DNA of 38,217 bases from an uncultured Rhodospirillales bacterium (GCA_945957135.1 CAMFLK010000008.1:1-38217), one strand, 5' to 3'; counted from the first letter of the stretch, positions 25,318-34,072 are shown. Notes: generated from the sequence alone by a model not told the origin. Numbers and translations are program-made.

Positions 25318-26837
25318 GCCCGCACCATGTCGAGCGTCTGGTTCCACATCGTCTGCGCGCTGGTGATGATCTTGGCCGTGGCGCCGTAGAGATTTTGCAG
25401 CTGCACCATGCGCGTCATCTCGTCGTCGATGCTCACAGCGCTGGTGGCGGCAAGCTTGGTCTGCAACCCCGTGGCCACCGCCTGCTCGGTGGTCAGGCTG
25501 TCGCTGGCCGCCGCGCTCGTGCGCGCCTGCGTGCCGACCACGGAGACCGCGAACCCCGCGAGATCGCCCGGTGCGGCGAAGCCGGCGGAGAGCGTGCCCA
25601 GCGGCCCCAGCCCGGCGGTGGCTGGCGCGGCCTGGGCCACGCCCTCCTGCACGTCGTCGTCGAAACTGTAGTCCAGCACGCGGTTGATCATGGTCTGGAA
25701 GCCGGAGGGGCCGGCCGCCGTGTTCGGTATGAACGCGCTGGCGCCGGTGGCCGAACCGGCCACCGCATGGGTGCCGTCGCGCACCAGGCTGGGCGTCGCG
25801 GCGACGGTGGCGTTCACCTGGATGGTGCCGGCATAGCCGACATAGCCGGCCTGCGCCGGCGGACCCGACGCGACGGGCACGCTGCCGTTCGCGTCGGTGA
25901 ACAGCGTCAGCCCCTGCGCGTCGAAACGGGTGGTGAGCGTCTCGGCGAATTCGTCGAGCTGGGCCTGGTCGGTCGGCAGGGTCGTGTCGCGCAGCGCGAT
26001 GTTCGCGCCGATCTGCCCGCCCGACAGCTGGGTGGTGACATCGGTGCCCGCGAGGGTGATGGCGGGGATGCCGCCGGGATAGGTGGCGTTGGCGCCGATA
26101 TTGGCGGCGCTGGTGGACAGCGCGTCGCCCCCGCGCGTGGGCAGCATCAGCCCGCTGGTGGTCATCACCAGCATGTCGCCGTTGGACTGGGCCTGGAAGC
26201 GTACGCTGAGCAGGCCGCTCACCGTGCCCATCTGCGCGTCGCGCTGGTTCTCCAGGTCCGCCGTGCTCAGCCCCTGGGCCTTGAGCTGCATGATCTGGTC
26301 GCTGATCGTGCCGATGGAGGTGAGCGCGGTGTTCAGCGTGCCCACCTCGTCCACGATGGAATTCTGCGCTGTCTGCCGCTGGCCGGTCACCGCTTCGCTC
26401 AGCGCGTTGAGCTGGCGGGCAAGCCGCGTCGCCGCGGTCACCACGCCGGTCTGCCTCACCGTGTCGTCGGGGCTGGTGCCGAGGCTGGAGAACGCGTCCT
26501 GAAGATTGCCAACCAGGCTTGAAAGGTCGGCGCCGCTGCCCACCGTCCCCTGCACCGTGTCGATCGCCTGCAATGCGGCCTGGCGCACCTGAAGCCCGGC
26601 GACCGTGGCGTTCTGCAGGAACAGGTCGGACTGCAACTCCGTGTTGATCGCCCGCGTCACCGGCAGGCTGCGCACGCCCATGCCCTGGCCGGCCGCGGTC
26701 ACGCTCTCCTGGTTCGCCACCTCGCGCACATAGCCGGCGGTATTGGCGTTGGCGACGTTCTGCGACACCACGGCCAGGCCACGATTGACGTTGGCCAGGC
26801 TGCCGGCGGCAATGGAAAGGGCGCTTTCGAGACTCAT
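25314..26837 (-). CDS. flgK: flagellar hook-associated protein FlgK
   Basis: A 507-aa exported protein (HAP1) that joins the hook to the filament. The N-terminus has the rod/hook signature (AAGSLANVNRGLAVVSQNVANANTAGYVRE, with the ANANTAGY motif). The C-terminus (SIDDEMTRMVQLQNLYGATAKIITSAQTMWNQTLDMV) is the D0 helix. It lies 25 bases after flgE and overlaps flgL by 4 bp, so flgE-flgK-flgL form one operon. Confidence 0.94.
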   Translation of the reverse strand: MSLESALSIAAGSLANVNRGLAVVSQNVANANTAGYVREVANQESVTAAGQGMGVRSLPVTRAINTELQSDLFLQNATVAGLQVRQAALQAIDTVQGTVGSGADLSSLVGNLQDAFSSLGTSPDDTVRQTGVVTAATRLARQLNALSEAVTGQRQTAQNSIVDEVGTLNTALTSIGTISDQIMQLKAQGLSTADLENQRDAQMGTVSGLLSVRFQAQSNGDMLVMTTSGLMLPTRGGDALSTSAANIGANATYPGGIPAITLAGTDVTTQLSGGQIGANIALRDTTLPTDQAQLDEFAETLTTRFDAQGLTLFTDANGSVPVASGPPAQAGYVGYAGTIQVNATVAATPSLVRDGTHAVAGSATGASAFIPNTAAGPSGFQTMINRVLDYSFDDDVQEGVAQAAPATAGLGPLGTLSAGFAAPGDLAGFAVSVVGTQARTSAAASDSLTTEQAVATGLQTKLAATSAVSIDDEMTRMVQLQNLYGATAKIITSAQTMWNQTLDMVRA

Positions 26838-26862
26838 GGCACAGGCGGGCGGCTACCGGGCG

Positions 26863-28173
26863 CTATCGCTTCATGTCCACGGTCTGCTGCAGCAGATCGT
26901 CGGCCGTGGTCACCATCTTGGCGTTCGCCGAATAGGCGCGCTGCGCCACGATCAGCTTGGTGAACTCGCTGGCGATATCGACGTTCGAGGCTTCCACGGC
27001 CCCAGTGGTCAGCCGGCCCGCGCCGTTGGTGCCGGCATCCTGCGCGAAGGCGGGGCCGGAATCCACGGTGGTGGTGAAGGCCTCGCCGTTCTGCTTCTGC
27101 AACGCGTTGGGATTGGCGAAGGTGATGATGGGCACACGGGCGATGGTGCGCGACTGGCCGTTGTCGTAGTTCACCACGATGTCGCCGGAGCTGGTGGTGC
27201 TCACGCTGCTATAGGCGCCGGCGGGAATGCCGTTCTGGCTGATGCCGCGCAGCAGGTAGGTGGTGCCGGAATATTGCGTGACACCGCTGGACGAACCGTA
27301 GGTGCCGAGATTGAGCGTGACGGTCTGGGCGCCATTGCCGAAATCGCTCGTGAAGGTCAGCGTCGCCGGCGAATTGGCGCTGAAGGCGCCGGCGGTGACG
27401 CTGCCGGTGGCGTTGGAGATGCTGCCGAGCGTGCCGTCCGAGACCGCGTTGCCGCTCGCGGTGGCGCCGAACTTCACCTCCGCCGTGCCGCGCGCGCTGG
27501 AATTGATGTCGTCGGCGGAGGTGACGGAGACGTTCCAGTCGTTGTTCGCGTTCTGCGTCCAGTTCAGGTTCACCACATGGGTGTTGCCCAGGCTGTCGTA
27601 GATGGTTACCTGGGAGGTGGTGGCGGTGCCCGTGGCGGGCGTGGCCGGCAGGTTGGCCGACAGCGTGACCGCGCTGGTGGCGACCGGCTGGTACACGGTC
27701 TGCGTCACCTTGATCGGCGCGGTGTTGAGCCGGTCCGCGACGCCGGTGCTGGGATCGACCGACCAGCCATCGAGATAGTCGCCGGCGCTATTGACGACGT
27801 AGCCGTCCTTGTTGAGCGTGAAGTCGCCGGCGCGGGTGTAGTATTGCTGCGCGGCGAAGGTGGCGGTGCCGCCCTGCGTGGTGTCCACCCGGCTGACCGG
27901 GAAGAAGCCCTGGCCGGTGATGGCGAGCGCCAGCGTGCCGTCGCTCTGCGTCACCGTGCCCTGCACGTCGTTGCGGTATTCCGGCCGGGTGATGACGGAA
28001 CCGGGGTTGTTCTGCGAGGCGGTGCTGGTGGTGAGGTAATCGATGAACGCCGTGTCCGTGCGCTTGAAGCCGACGGTCTGGCTGTTGGCGACGTTGTCGC
28101 TGATATTGCTGAACGAGGCGGACTGGGCGGTCAGGCCACTGACCGCGGCGTTCATGGCGCCGTAGAGGGACAT
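26863..28173 (-). CDS. flgE: flagellar hook protein FlgE
   Basis: A 436-aa structural subunit of the hook. The N-terminal rod-type domain is SLYGAMNAAVSGLTAQSASFSNISDNVANSQTVGFKR. The central FlgE domains contain DGYVVNSAGDYLDGWSVD. The C-terminal helix is VEASNVDIASEFTKLIVAQRAYSANAKMVTTADDLLQQTVDM. ATG 28173 has AGGAG 7 bases upstream. A near-consensus sigma-54 promoter lies about 60 bp upstream, and the fliK-flgD genes run in the opposite direction. Confidence 0.95.
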   Translation of the reverse strand: MSLYGAMNAAVSGLTAQSASFSNISDNVANSQTVGFKRTDTAFIDYLTTSTASQNNPGSVITRPEYRNDVQGTVTQSDGTLALAITGQGFFPVSRVDTTQGGTATFAAQQYYTRAGDFTLNKDGYVVNSAGDYLDGWSVDPSTGVADRLNTAPIKVTQTVYQPVATSAVTLSANLPATPATGTATTSQVTIYDSLGNTHVVNLNWTQNANNDWNVSVTSADDINSSARGTAEVKFGATASGNAVSDGTLGSISNATGSVTAGAFSANSPATLTFTSDFGNGAQTVTLNLGTYGSSSGVTQYSGTTYLLRGISQNGIPAGAYSSVSTTSSGDIVVNYDNGQSRTIARVPIITFANPNALQKQNGEAFTTTVDSGPAFAQDAGTNGAGRLTTGAVEASNVDIASEFTKLIVAQRAYSANAKMVTTADDLLQQTVDMKR

Positions 28174-28230
28174 CGGGCTCTCCTGCAATCAAGCGTCCGG
28201 GTGGTTGGTCCGGCCGGTCCGTCCGGTAGA

Positions 28231-28246
28231 GGCAGGAAACGTGCCA
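28231..28246 (-). promoter_or_regulatory. sigma-54 promoter for flgE-flgK-flgL
   Basis: The minus strand reads TGGCACGTTTCCTGCC, a near-perfect TGGCAC-N5-TTGC element with GG and GC in the correct -24/-12 spacing. The start point would be about 28220, giving a leader near 48 nt. Hook genes of alphaproteobacteria are often sigma-54 dependent. Confidence 0.75.
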
Positions 28247-28377
28247 GTGTGCGGCTGGCGAATTTCCGCCCGGTTCGCGCCGCCGGGCCGGCGCGCTGCC
28301 GGCCGGCCGGCAGAATGCGCCCGGCAGAACCTGCCGGGTGGCCGGGGCGATCGCGCCGGTTTCGCCGGGCAATCGGC

Positions 28378-28393
28378 TGGCGCGGCGCTTGCT
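28378..28393 (+). promoter_or_regulatory. sigma-54 promoter for fliK-flgD
   Basis: The plus strand reads TGGCGCGGCGCTTGCT, matching TGGC-C-N5-TTGCT with the -24 GG (28379-28380) and -12 GC (28391-28392) correctly spaced. Transcription would start near 28404, about 19 nt before the ATG at 28423. Confidence 0.75.
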
Positions 28394-28422
28394 TGGCGCG
28401 GGGCGAGCCAACGAGTGCCCGC

Positions 28423-29610
28423 ATGTTCCTGACCCCGCCTGCCCTGCCCCTCGCCAATGCCCAGCCGCAGGCCGCGCCGGACGCCACCGGCACGGCCGCC
28501 GCGCCAATCGGCGCGGCGGCCGTGCCGATCAGCTTCGCGGACTGGCTGACGGGCGCGCTGACCCCGCCGGCCAACGGCGCGGAAGCGACGGCACCGGCTT
28601 CGCTGCCCGATCTGGAGGAAGCGGCCGCCGGCAAGCCGGTCGCCCCGCGCCCGGGCAAGGGCAAGGCGGACAGGACGGAGGATGAGACCCTCCTGCCCGC
28701 GTCCGCTCCCCCCCAAGCCGCCAACGTCCCCCTGCTCGCCATACCGCAGGCCGAAATCCCTCCGGCGGCTTCACAGGTTTTGCCAGAGTCCACGCCGAAA
28801 GGCGTGAAGGACACGGAAGGCGCGCCGCCCGGCCCGATGCCGGCCGCACTGCCTTCCGCCCCCCCCGCCGACACCGACGCCGGCACCGCCGCCGCGAAGA
28901 CGGCGCTTCCTTCCTCCATTGCGCCCAGCCCGGCGCCGATCCACCGGGCATCCGCGCAGGACGCGCCGGCAAAGGCGGAGGACGCGGCAACCCCGGACAC
29001 GCCACCGTCCTCGCCCACGCCGACGGTTTCCGTGCCGGTCGCGCTGCCCGATCATCCCCGCGCCACCGCCGCCGGGCGAAGCGGCGAGAGCGCCACCGCC
29101 TCCCCCCGCGCAGCGCCGGCCGAGCAGCTGGCACCGACGCTGACCGTGCTCGCCGGCACCAGCGACGGCGCCAGCCATGTCACGGTGCGGCTCAACCCGG
29201 TCGAACTCGGCACGGTGGAAGTCCGTATCGAAAAACCCAAGGACGGGCCGACCACCGTGGCGCTCACCGCCGAACGGCCGGAGACGCTGCAATTGCTGGT
29301 GCGCGACCAGACGCAGCTTCACCATGCGCTGGACCAGGCCGGCATTTCCGATGCGCGCAGCATCAGCTTTCACCTCGCCCCCGCCGCCGCCACCGAATCC
29401 GGCGGCAGTTCCACGCAAGGCCAGCAGAGCTTCCATCAGGCGACGGGGGGGGAGACGCGCGACGGAACGCCGCGCGACCAGCCCGGCGCGGAGCGGGGTG
29501 GCGGCCAGAATGGCGGGGCGCCCTATCGCACGACGCGCCTGGACCTGCCGGACGACTCCGCCCCCGAGGCGCGTTCGGCATCCCGCACCGGCGTGAACAT
29601 AACCGCCTGA
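28423..29610 (+). CDS. fliK: flagellar hook-length control protein FliK-like
   Basis: A 395-aa protein. Residues 1 to about 230 are a proline/alanine-rich, probably disordered ruler region. From about residue 235 comes the Flg_hook domain: HVTVRLNPVELGTVEVRIEKPKDG, then LRP-like ETLQLLVRDQTQLHHALDQAGI. FliK is exported, measures the hook and triggers the switch to filament export. ATG 28423 is chosen because it lies just after a sigma-54 promoter; the frame stays open far upstream, but there it is antisense to flgE. It ends 20 bases before flgD. Confidence 0.88.
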   Translation: MFLTPPALPLANAQPQAAPDATGTAAAPIGAAAVPISFADWLTGALTPPANGAEATAPASLPDLEEAAAGKPVAPRPGKGKADRTEDETLLPASAPPQAANVPLLAIPQAEIPPAASQVLPESTPKGVKDTEGAPPGPMPAALPSAPPADTDAGTAAAKTALPSSIAPSPAPIHRASAQDAPAKAEDAATPDTPPSSPTPTVSVPVALPDHPRATAAGRSGESATASPRAAPAEQLAPTLTVLAGTSDGASHVTVRLNPVELGTVEVRIEKPKDGPTTVALTAERPETLQLLVRDQTQLHHALDQAGISDARSISFHLAPAAATESGGSSTQGQQSFHQATGGETRDGTPRDQPGAERGGGQNGGAPYRTTRLDLPDDSAPEARSASRTGVNITA

Positions 29611-29630
29611 TAGAATCGAGGGTTTTCACC

Positions 29631-30320
29631 ATGACCACCAGCAGCGCGATCGGCAGCGGCACCACAACGACAACCTCGGCGGCCACCTCGGCCTCCGCCG
29701 GCAGCGCCGATTCCAGCACGGCGCTGTCCTCGCTCAGCGGCAATTTCCAGGACTTCCTGAAAATGCTGATGACCCAGCTGCAGAATCAGGACCCCACCAG
29801 CCCGATGGACACCAACCAGTTCACCAGCCAGCTGGTGCAGTTCGCCAGCGTGGAGCAGCAGATCAACGCCAACAGCAACCTGACGCAGCTGATCCAACTG
29901 ACCCAGAGCGGCCAGATGATCCAGAGTTCCTCGCTGGTCGGCCACACCGTGGAAGTCACGTCCGATCACCTGACGCTTCAGAAGGGCACGGCCAATTTGA
30001 AATTCACCGCCAGCGCCGCCGGCCCGGTCAACATCGCCATCACCACCGATGCCGGCGTGAAGCTGGCCGACGCCACGGTGAACGCCAGCAAGGGCAGCAA
30101 CAGCTGGAGCTGGAACGGCACCAGCAGCAGCGGCGCCACCCTGCCCGACGGTTCCTACAAGGTGACGGTGACCAGCACCGGCAGCGCCGGCACCACCACC
30201 AGCGTGCCCTTCACCGTGCTCGGCACGGCCACCGGCGTGGTGAAGAATGGCACCGGCCTCACGCTCGACATGGGCAGCCTGGATGTCGATTTCAGCGCGG
30301 TGAAGTCGGTGGTGAATTGA
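29631..30320 (+). CDS. flgD: flagellar hook assembly (capping) protein FlgD
   Basis: A 229-aa exported scaffold that caps the growing hook. The N-terminal signature FQDFLKMLMTQLQNQDPTSPMDTNQFTSQLVQFASVEQQI is clear. The C-terminal part has the FLG-fibronectin/tudor-like domain, with WSWNGTSSSGATLPDGSYKVTVTS. GAGGG lies about 9 bases before the ATG. It is co-transcribed with the fliK-like gene. Confidence 0.95.
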   Translation: MTTSSAIGSGTTTTTSAATSASAGSADSSTALSSLSGNFQDFLKMLMTQLQNQDPTSPMDTNQFTSQLVQFASVEQQINANSNLTQLIQLTQSGQMIQSSSLVGHTVEVTSDHLTLQKGTANLKFTASAAGPVNIAITTDAGVKLADATVNASKGSNSWSWNGTSSSGATLPDGSYKVTVTSTGSAGTTTSVPFTVLGTATGVVKNGTGLTLDMGSLDVDFSAVKSVVN

Positions 30321-30770
30321 AGCGGCTACCCGTCTGTCGTCGGGCCGGCTCCTTCGCGTTTCTTTGTTCGGCTGAAAGGGGCCGTTTCTTTGCCCCGGCC
30401 TGAAAATCGCAAGGCGTCGCGCGCAGGCGGCGTCAAGGCTCTTGAGCGAAGCGCGCCTTGACGCTGTCGAGCACGGCGCCATCCTCGAATATGGCGGGCC
30501 ACCCGACAACGGCCATTGGCTATATCCCCGCCGACGCCAAGATCAGTGGTGCCGGGTGAGGGGAACGCCCTGTCACCGAGGAAACGGCGGATTTCTGCGG
30601 GTTTTTCGAGTCCCGTGTTGCTGCGTGTGTATCTCTTGGGTGAGCCCTTCGTCAACGCGGGAAGGCGTTGCGGAGACGGCAACATACCTCCTATTGTCGC
30701 ACTATCGTGTTGATCCAGAAATCAAGTATAACTCTATGGTGGCGAAGCCGGAAATTCTGAAAGTAATTGC
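30321..30770. other. 450-bp segment without a convincing gene, holding the island boundary
   Basis: The first part (to about 30546) is high-GC and contains a 10-bp perfect inverted repeat: GCGTCAAGGC (30430-30439) with GCCTTGACGC (30455-30464). This could end the fliK-flgD transcript, but no T-run follows. At 30547-30564 the tRNA-Thr 3' end is repeated. Beyond that the DNA becomes A/T-richer and carries TGTGTATC at 30626-30633. The longest frames have no recognisable domain. Confidence 0.6.
30547..30564 (-). other. distal att-like repeat of the tRNA-Thr 3' end
   Basis: TGGTGCCGGGTGAGGGGA is identical over 18 bases to 32253-32270, the CCA end and T-arm side of tRNA-Thr, in the same orientation. 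Two of the next three bases also match. A direct repeat of a tRNA 3' end at the far edge of an A/T-richer segment with an integrase gene is the usual mark of site-specific integration. Confidence 0.8.
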
Positions 30771-31454
30771 ATGGCTAAGATGGTTATCTATGCGGCACCC
30801 GCTCATCTCTATCGATACCGCCCTCTTGGGACCAAGATCGAGCAAGAGGTCGACGCATTGGTTGGCCAGTATATCCACTGCTCCGGCTTCTCTTCTATGA
30901 ACGATCCAATGGAAGGTGCGCACAGGATTTCACAGCGCCTGCGCGATAAGCAAAGCAATGGTAAGCAGAGTTCAAAAATCAAAGAAGAGATGGAGGCAGT
31001 GGGGATAGCCTCAATGTCGGAGGTCTACGACCACGAGCCTATGTGGGCACACTACGCAGCGCGATTTACCGGCATGTGTGTGGAATACAATACGAGGAGG
31101 TTTTTAAGGGGGCTTCCTGAGGATGTGGCCCTGACACGGATCATGTATTCTGAGCAGGCTCCGACGCTTCTGGACGACGGTAGATTGGAGGCGGACAGGG
31201 TGCGCGGTTGCCTTTCCACCAAGTCGGTGCGTTGGGCAAGCGAACGCGAGTGGCGGCTCTTTCTGACCGCACCTGGCCATGCACGTTATGGTGGGGGAAA
31301 TGTGGTCACCAGAATCTACTTAGGATCGAGAGTCTCCCGGAAGGACGAGCAACGCCTAACCAGCGTCGGAGAGCAATTAGACATACCTGTGTCCAAGATG
31401 ACTATAGAGTCCTATTCACTAAGTTTTGACCCGGCGAAACCCCGGGTAAAGTAG
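30771..31454 (+). CDS. DUF2971 family protein
   Basis: A 227-aa protein of unknown function. DUF2971 landmarks are LYRYRPL (13-19), FSSMNDPMEG (40-49), EPMWAHYAARFTGMCVEYN (89-107) and K151 followed by WASEREWRLF (155-164). The family is scattered among mobile elements and defence-type loci; no biochemical role is firmly known. The gene uses more A/T-rich codons (AGG, ATA, TTA, AGA) than its neighbours. It is the only intact payload gene between the att-like repeats. No clear ribosome-binding site precedes ATG 30771, and ATG 30780 (MVIYAAP) is also possible. A TATAAC at 30727 could be a -10. Confidence 0.75.
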   Translation: MAKMVIYAAPAHLYRYRPLGTKIEQEVDALVGQYIHCSGFSSMNDPMEGAHRISQRLRDKQSNGKQSSKIKEEMEAVGIASMSEVYDHEPMWAHYAARFTGMCVEYNTRRFLRGLPEDVALTRIMYSEQAPTLLDDGRLEADRVRGCLSTKSVRWASEREWRLFLTAPGHARYGGGNVVTRIYLGSRVSRKDEQRLTSVGEQLDIPVSKMTIESYSLSFDPAKPRVK

Positions 31455-31536
31455 TGCGCGTGTTGGTGCCCCGATGGCTTTGGGGAAATTTCTCCGTCCG
31501 TCCGAAAGGCCGGGGGACGAACAACAACAGCAACCT

Positions 31537-32163
31537 TTAGCCTACCCCCTCCGAAAAGGGGTCCCAAAAAGATATTCGGGCCTGGCGCGGCGTTGGCGTG
31601 GCGCAGTCGGCGAGCTGGCGCGGAGATGACGGGCCGAGCCGTCGAGACGGTTCGCGCAGACGTGGCGGGGCGACCAACACCGGGAACGTCTCGGGGACTA
31701 TCGCAACGTCCGCCAGCTTGACCGCTTCGGCGGCGTGATGCTCAACGCGCGCCATTATCCAGGCGAGCCGCTCGGGGGTTCTTTCTTCCGGCAGCATCAT
31801 GAGGTCAAATGCGTCGCTCGCATGTCCCGGCGCTGCGTCGCCAATATCGAGCGGCGCCCCTCCGGCAATCCATGCCGCCCATCGCGCGGTCATCTCTGCG
31901 GCCAGCACGTCCGTAACCGCAACCGCGTTGGCCCGCTTGGCGGCCTCCCTAAAAGCGGCCTCTGCGCGTGCCTTCGCTGCGGGGAACAGCCGACGAGCTT
32001 CGGCCGGGTCCTTCGTTCCGAGAGTCTCGCGCCACTCAGTCAGAGGCTTCGGATTGCCCGGCTTGAAAACCTGTCCATGCACCGCCGCAGGTATGCGGAC
32101 CCGACAGTAATAGACCTCCGTCTTGGGATGCTTCGCGGGCCTCGGCATGGGCAGGGCGATCAT
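31537..32163 (-). pseudogene. truncated tyrosine-type integrase (N-terminal part only)
   Basis: The 208-aa frame begins MPRPAKHPKTEVYYCRVRIPAAVHGQV (after a possible five-residue leader) and continues LGTKDPAEARRLFPAAKARAEAAFREA. This is the N-terminal arm-binding (DUF6538-like) region of phage-type integrases. The core-binding and catalytic domains with R-H-R-Y are absent; after about residue 160 the sequence is proline/arginine-rich and then stops. It starts 90 bases from tRNA-Thr and points away from it, as integrases often do. It is unlikely to recombine DNA but could still bind arm sites. ATG 32148 is an alternative start. Confidence 0.7.
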
Positions 32164-32166
32164 CGC

Positions 32167-32187
32167 TGTGTATCACCTCTGTGTATC
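32167..32187. repeat. tandem TGTGTATC motifs, candidate integrase arm sites
   Basis: TGTGTATC occurs at 32167-32174 and 32180-32187, 13 bp apart, just upstream of the integrase frame. A third copy is at 30626-30633 near the opposite end of the island. Short direct repeats inside both ends are what arm-type binding sites look like. Confidence 0.45.
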
Positions 32188-32252
32188 TCCAGAGGATCGA
32201 AAAGCCCAGTCCTACCGCCAAACGTTTGACAAACCGCCATGTTCGGCGCGGC

Positions 32253-32327
<75 letters not shown>

Positions 32328-32504
32328 CCGGCCGTGGGTATCGCGCCAAAGCCCCGCGAATACAACCCGTCCGGCCCGCGCGAGGTGCATGACCACAGTT
32401 TCATTCGTGCGCAACGGGAATGTTCGGCGGCCCCCTCCAAGGTGCAGGCATCGAAGGTGTGCGGCGTGGTGCGGCCACCGGCAACGATGCAAAGCAGGAA
32501 GACC

Positions 32505-34007
32505 ATGACAGAGATTTCCAAGAACAAGGCCGGCCGCGCCCTGCGTGGCGCGCTTGTGGCCGTGCTGCTGGGCGGCTCCGCCCTGGCCGGGTTCGCCGCG
32601 GTCGATGCCCGCGCCACCACCCCCGTCAACGCGGACACCACGCCCCCGGCTTCCGCTGCTCCCCTGCGCGCGGTGCCGGATTTCGCGGACCTGGCCCAGC
32701 GCGTGAAGCCGGCCGTGGTCTCCATCACCGTGAAGGGCCTGGTTCGCCCCGCGGCCAATGAGGGCATGCCCACGCCGTTCGGCATGATGCGCCCGGACCA
32801 GCCGCAGCGCGCCCGCCCGATGGAAGCGCGCGGCTCGGGCTTCATCGTCAGCGAGACCGGGCTGATCGTGACCAACAACCACGTGGTGAAGGACGCCAAG
32901 ACCGTCAGCGTCACGCTCGACGACGGCACCGAGCTGCCGGCGAAGGTGATCGGCGTCGATCCGCGCACCGACATCGCGGTGATCAAGGTGGACTCCAGCA
33001 AGAAACTTCCCTGGCTGGAACTGGGTGATTCCGCGCATGTCCGCCCCGGCGAGTGGGTGCTGGCGATGGGCAACCCGTTCGGCCTGGGCGGCACCGTCAC
33101 CGCCGGCATCGTCTCGGCCAGCGGGCGCGACATCGGCTCGGGCCCGTACGACAACTACATCCAGGTCGATGCGCCCATCAACCAGGGCAACTCCGGCGGC
33201 CCGCTGTTCACGCAGGACGGCCGCGTGGTGGGCATCAACACCGCCATCCTCTCGCCCACCGGCGGCAGCGTGGGCATCGGCTTCGCCATTCCCGCGGCGA
33301 TGGTGCGCACCGTGGTGGCGCAGCTGGAGAAGGACGGCCACGTCACCCGCGGCTATATCGGCGTGGAGACGCAGCAGGTGAGCCCGGCCATGGCCGCGGC
33401 GCTGAAGCTGGGCAATGACGGCAAGGACGTGGGCGCGCTGGTCGCCGGCGTGCAGGCCGACTCGCCGGCCGGCAAGGCCGGGTTGCAGGCCGGCGACGTG
33501 ATCCAGGCGGTGAACGGCGACAAGGTGGGCACGCCCCGCGCGCTCGCCCTGGCCGTGGCCGCGGTGAAGCCGGGCGAGAAGGCCTCGTTCGACATCATCC
33601 GCGACGGCGCGCGCAAGACCATCGAGGTCGCGGTCGGCGACATGCCGAACGAGCGCACCGCCTCCGCCGGCCAGACGGGCGGCGAGAGCCGGCAGAGCCT
33701 GGGCGTGGGCCTCGCGGCCCTGTCGCCCGAGCTGCGCGACCAGCTGAACCTGCCGGACGACGCCAAGGGTGCGGTCATCGCCAACGTGAAGCCGGGCTCG
33801 CCGGCCGAGGCGGCGGGGCTGCGCGAGGGCGACGTGATCGTCGGCGTCGGCAGCCGTGGCGTGGCCAATCCGGCCGAGGCGGTCAGCGCCATCCGCAAGG
33901 CGGCGCAGGACGGCAAGGCGGTGGCGCTGCGCGTGATGCGCGACGGCCACACCGGCTTCGTCGCCGTGGACATGACCAAGGGCGGCGACGCCTCGAAGGA
34001 AGGCTGA
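32505..34007 (+). CDS. degP: periplasmic serine protease/chaperone DegP (HtrA)
   Basis: A 500-aa Do-family protease for misfolded envelope proteins. A signal peptide (ALVAVLLGGSALAGFAAVDARA) is followed by the trypsin-like domain with catalytic H126 (TNNHVV), D156 (RTDIAVI) and S230 (QGNSGGPL). Two PDZ domains follow (GALVAGVQADSPAGKAGLQAGDVI and GAVIANVKPGSPAEAAGLREGDVI). ATG 32505 has AGGAAG 6 bases upstream; upstream in-frame ATGs (32487, 32334) would delay the signal peptide. It stands next to tRNA-Thr and appears to be monocistronic. Confidence 0.95.
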   Translation: MTEISKNKAGRALRGALVAVLLGGSALAGFAAVDARATTPVNADTTPPASAAPLRAVPDFADLAQRVKPAVVSITVKGLVRPAANEGMPTPFGMMRPDQPQRARPMEARGSGFIVSETGLIVTNNHVVKDAKTVSVTLDDGTELPAKVIGVDPRTDIAVIKVDSSKKLPWLELGDSAHVRPGEWVLAMGNPFGLGGTVTAGIVSASGRDIGSGPYDNYIQVDAPINQGNSGGPLFTQDGRVVGINTAILSPTGGSVGIGFAIPAAMVRTVVAQLEKDGHVTRGYIGVETQQVSPAMAAALKLGNDGKDVGALVAGVQADSPAGKAGLQAGDVIQAVNGDKVGTPRALALAVAAVKPGEKASFDIIRDGARKTIEVAVGDMPNERTASAGQTGGESRQSLGVGLAALSPELRDQLNLPDDAKGAVIANVKPGSPAEAAGLREGDVIVGVGSRGVANPAEAVSAIRKAAQDGKAVALRVMRDGHTGFVAVDMTKGGDASKEG

Positions 34008-34016
34008 GGGCAAGGC

Positions 34017-34064
34017 GCGGCCCCACGGCGATCGATCCCACCCGGAGATCGTTCGCGGGGCCGC
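34017..34064. terminator. hairpin between degP and convergent small gene
   Basis: GCGGCCCC (34017-34024) pairs with GGGGCCGC (34057-34064), with an inner CGATC/GATCG pairing. It occupies the 65-bp gap between two converging genes. There is no T-run, so it is only a probable terminator. Confidence 0.45.
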
Positions 34065-34072
34065 GAGCTGCC

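Noticed and set aside
26743-28422. Extension of the fliK-like frame upstream of 28423
   Set aside because: It lies antisense to flgE and upstream of the sigma-54 promoter; the translation is glycine/arginine/histidine-rich without homology.
30547-30567. A second, partial tRNA-Thr gene
   Set aside because: Only the 3' 18-21 bases match; no D-arm or anticodon arm follows, so it is an att-like fragment.
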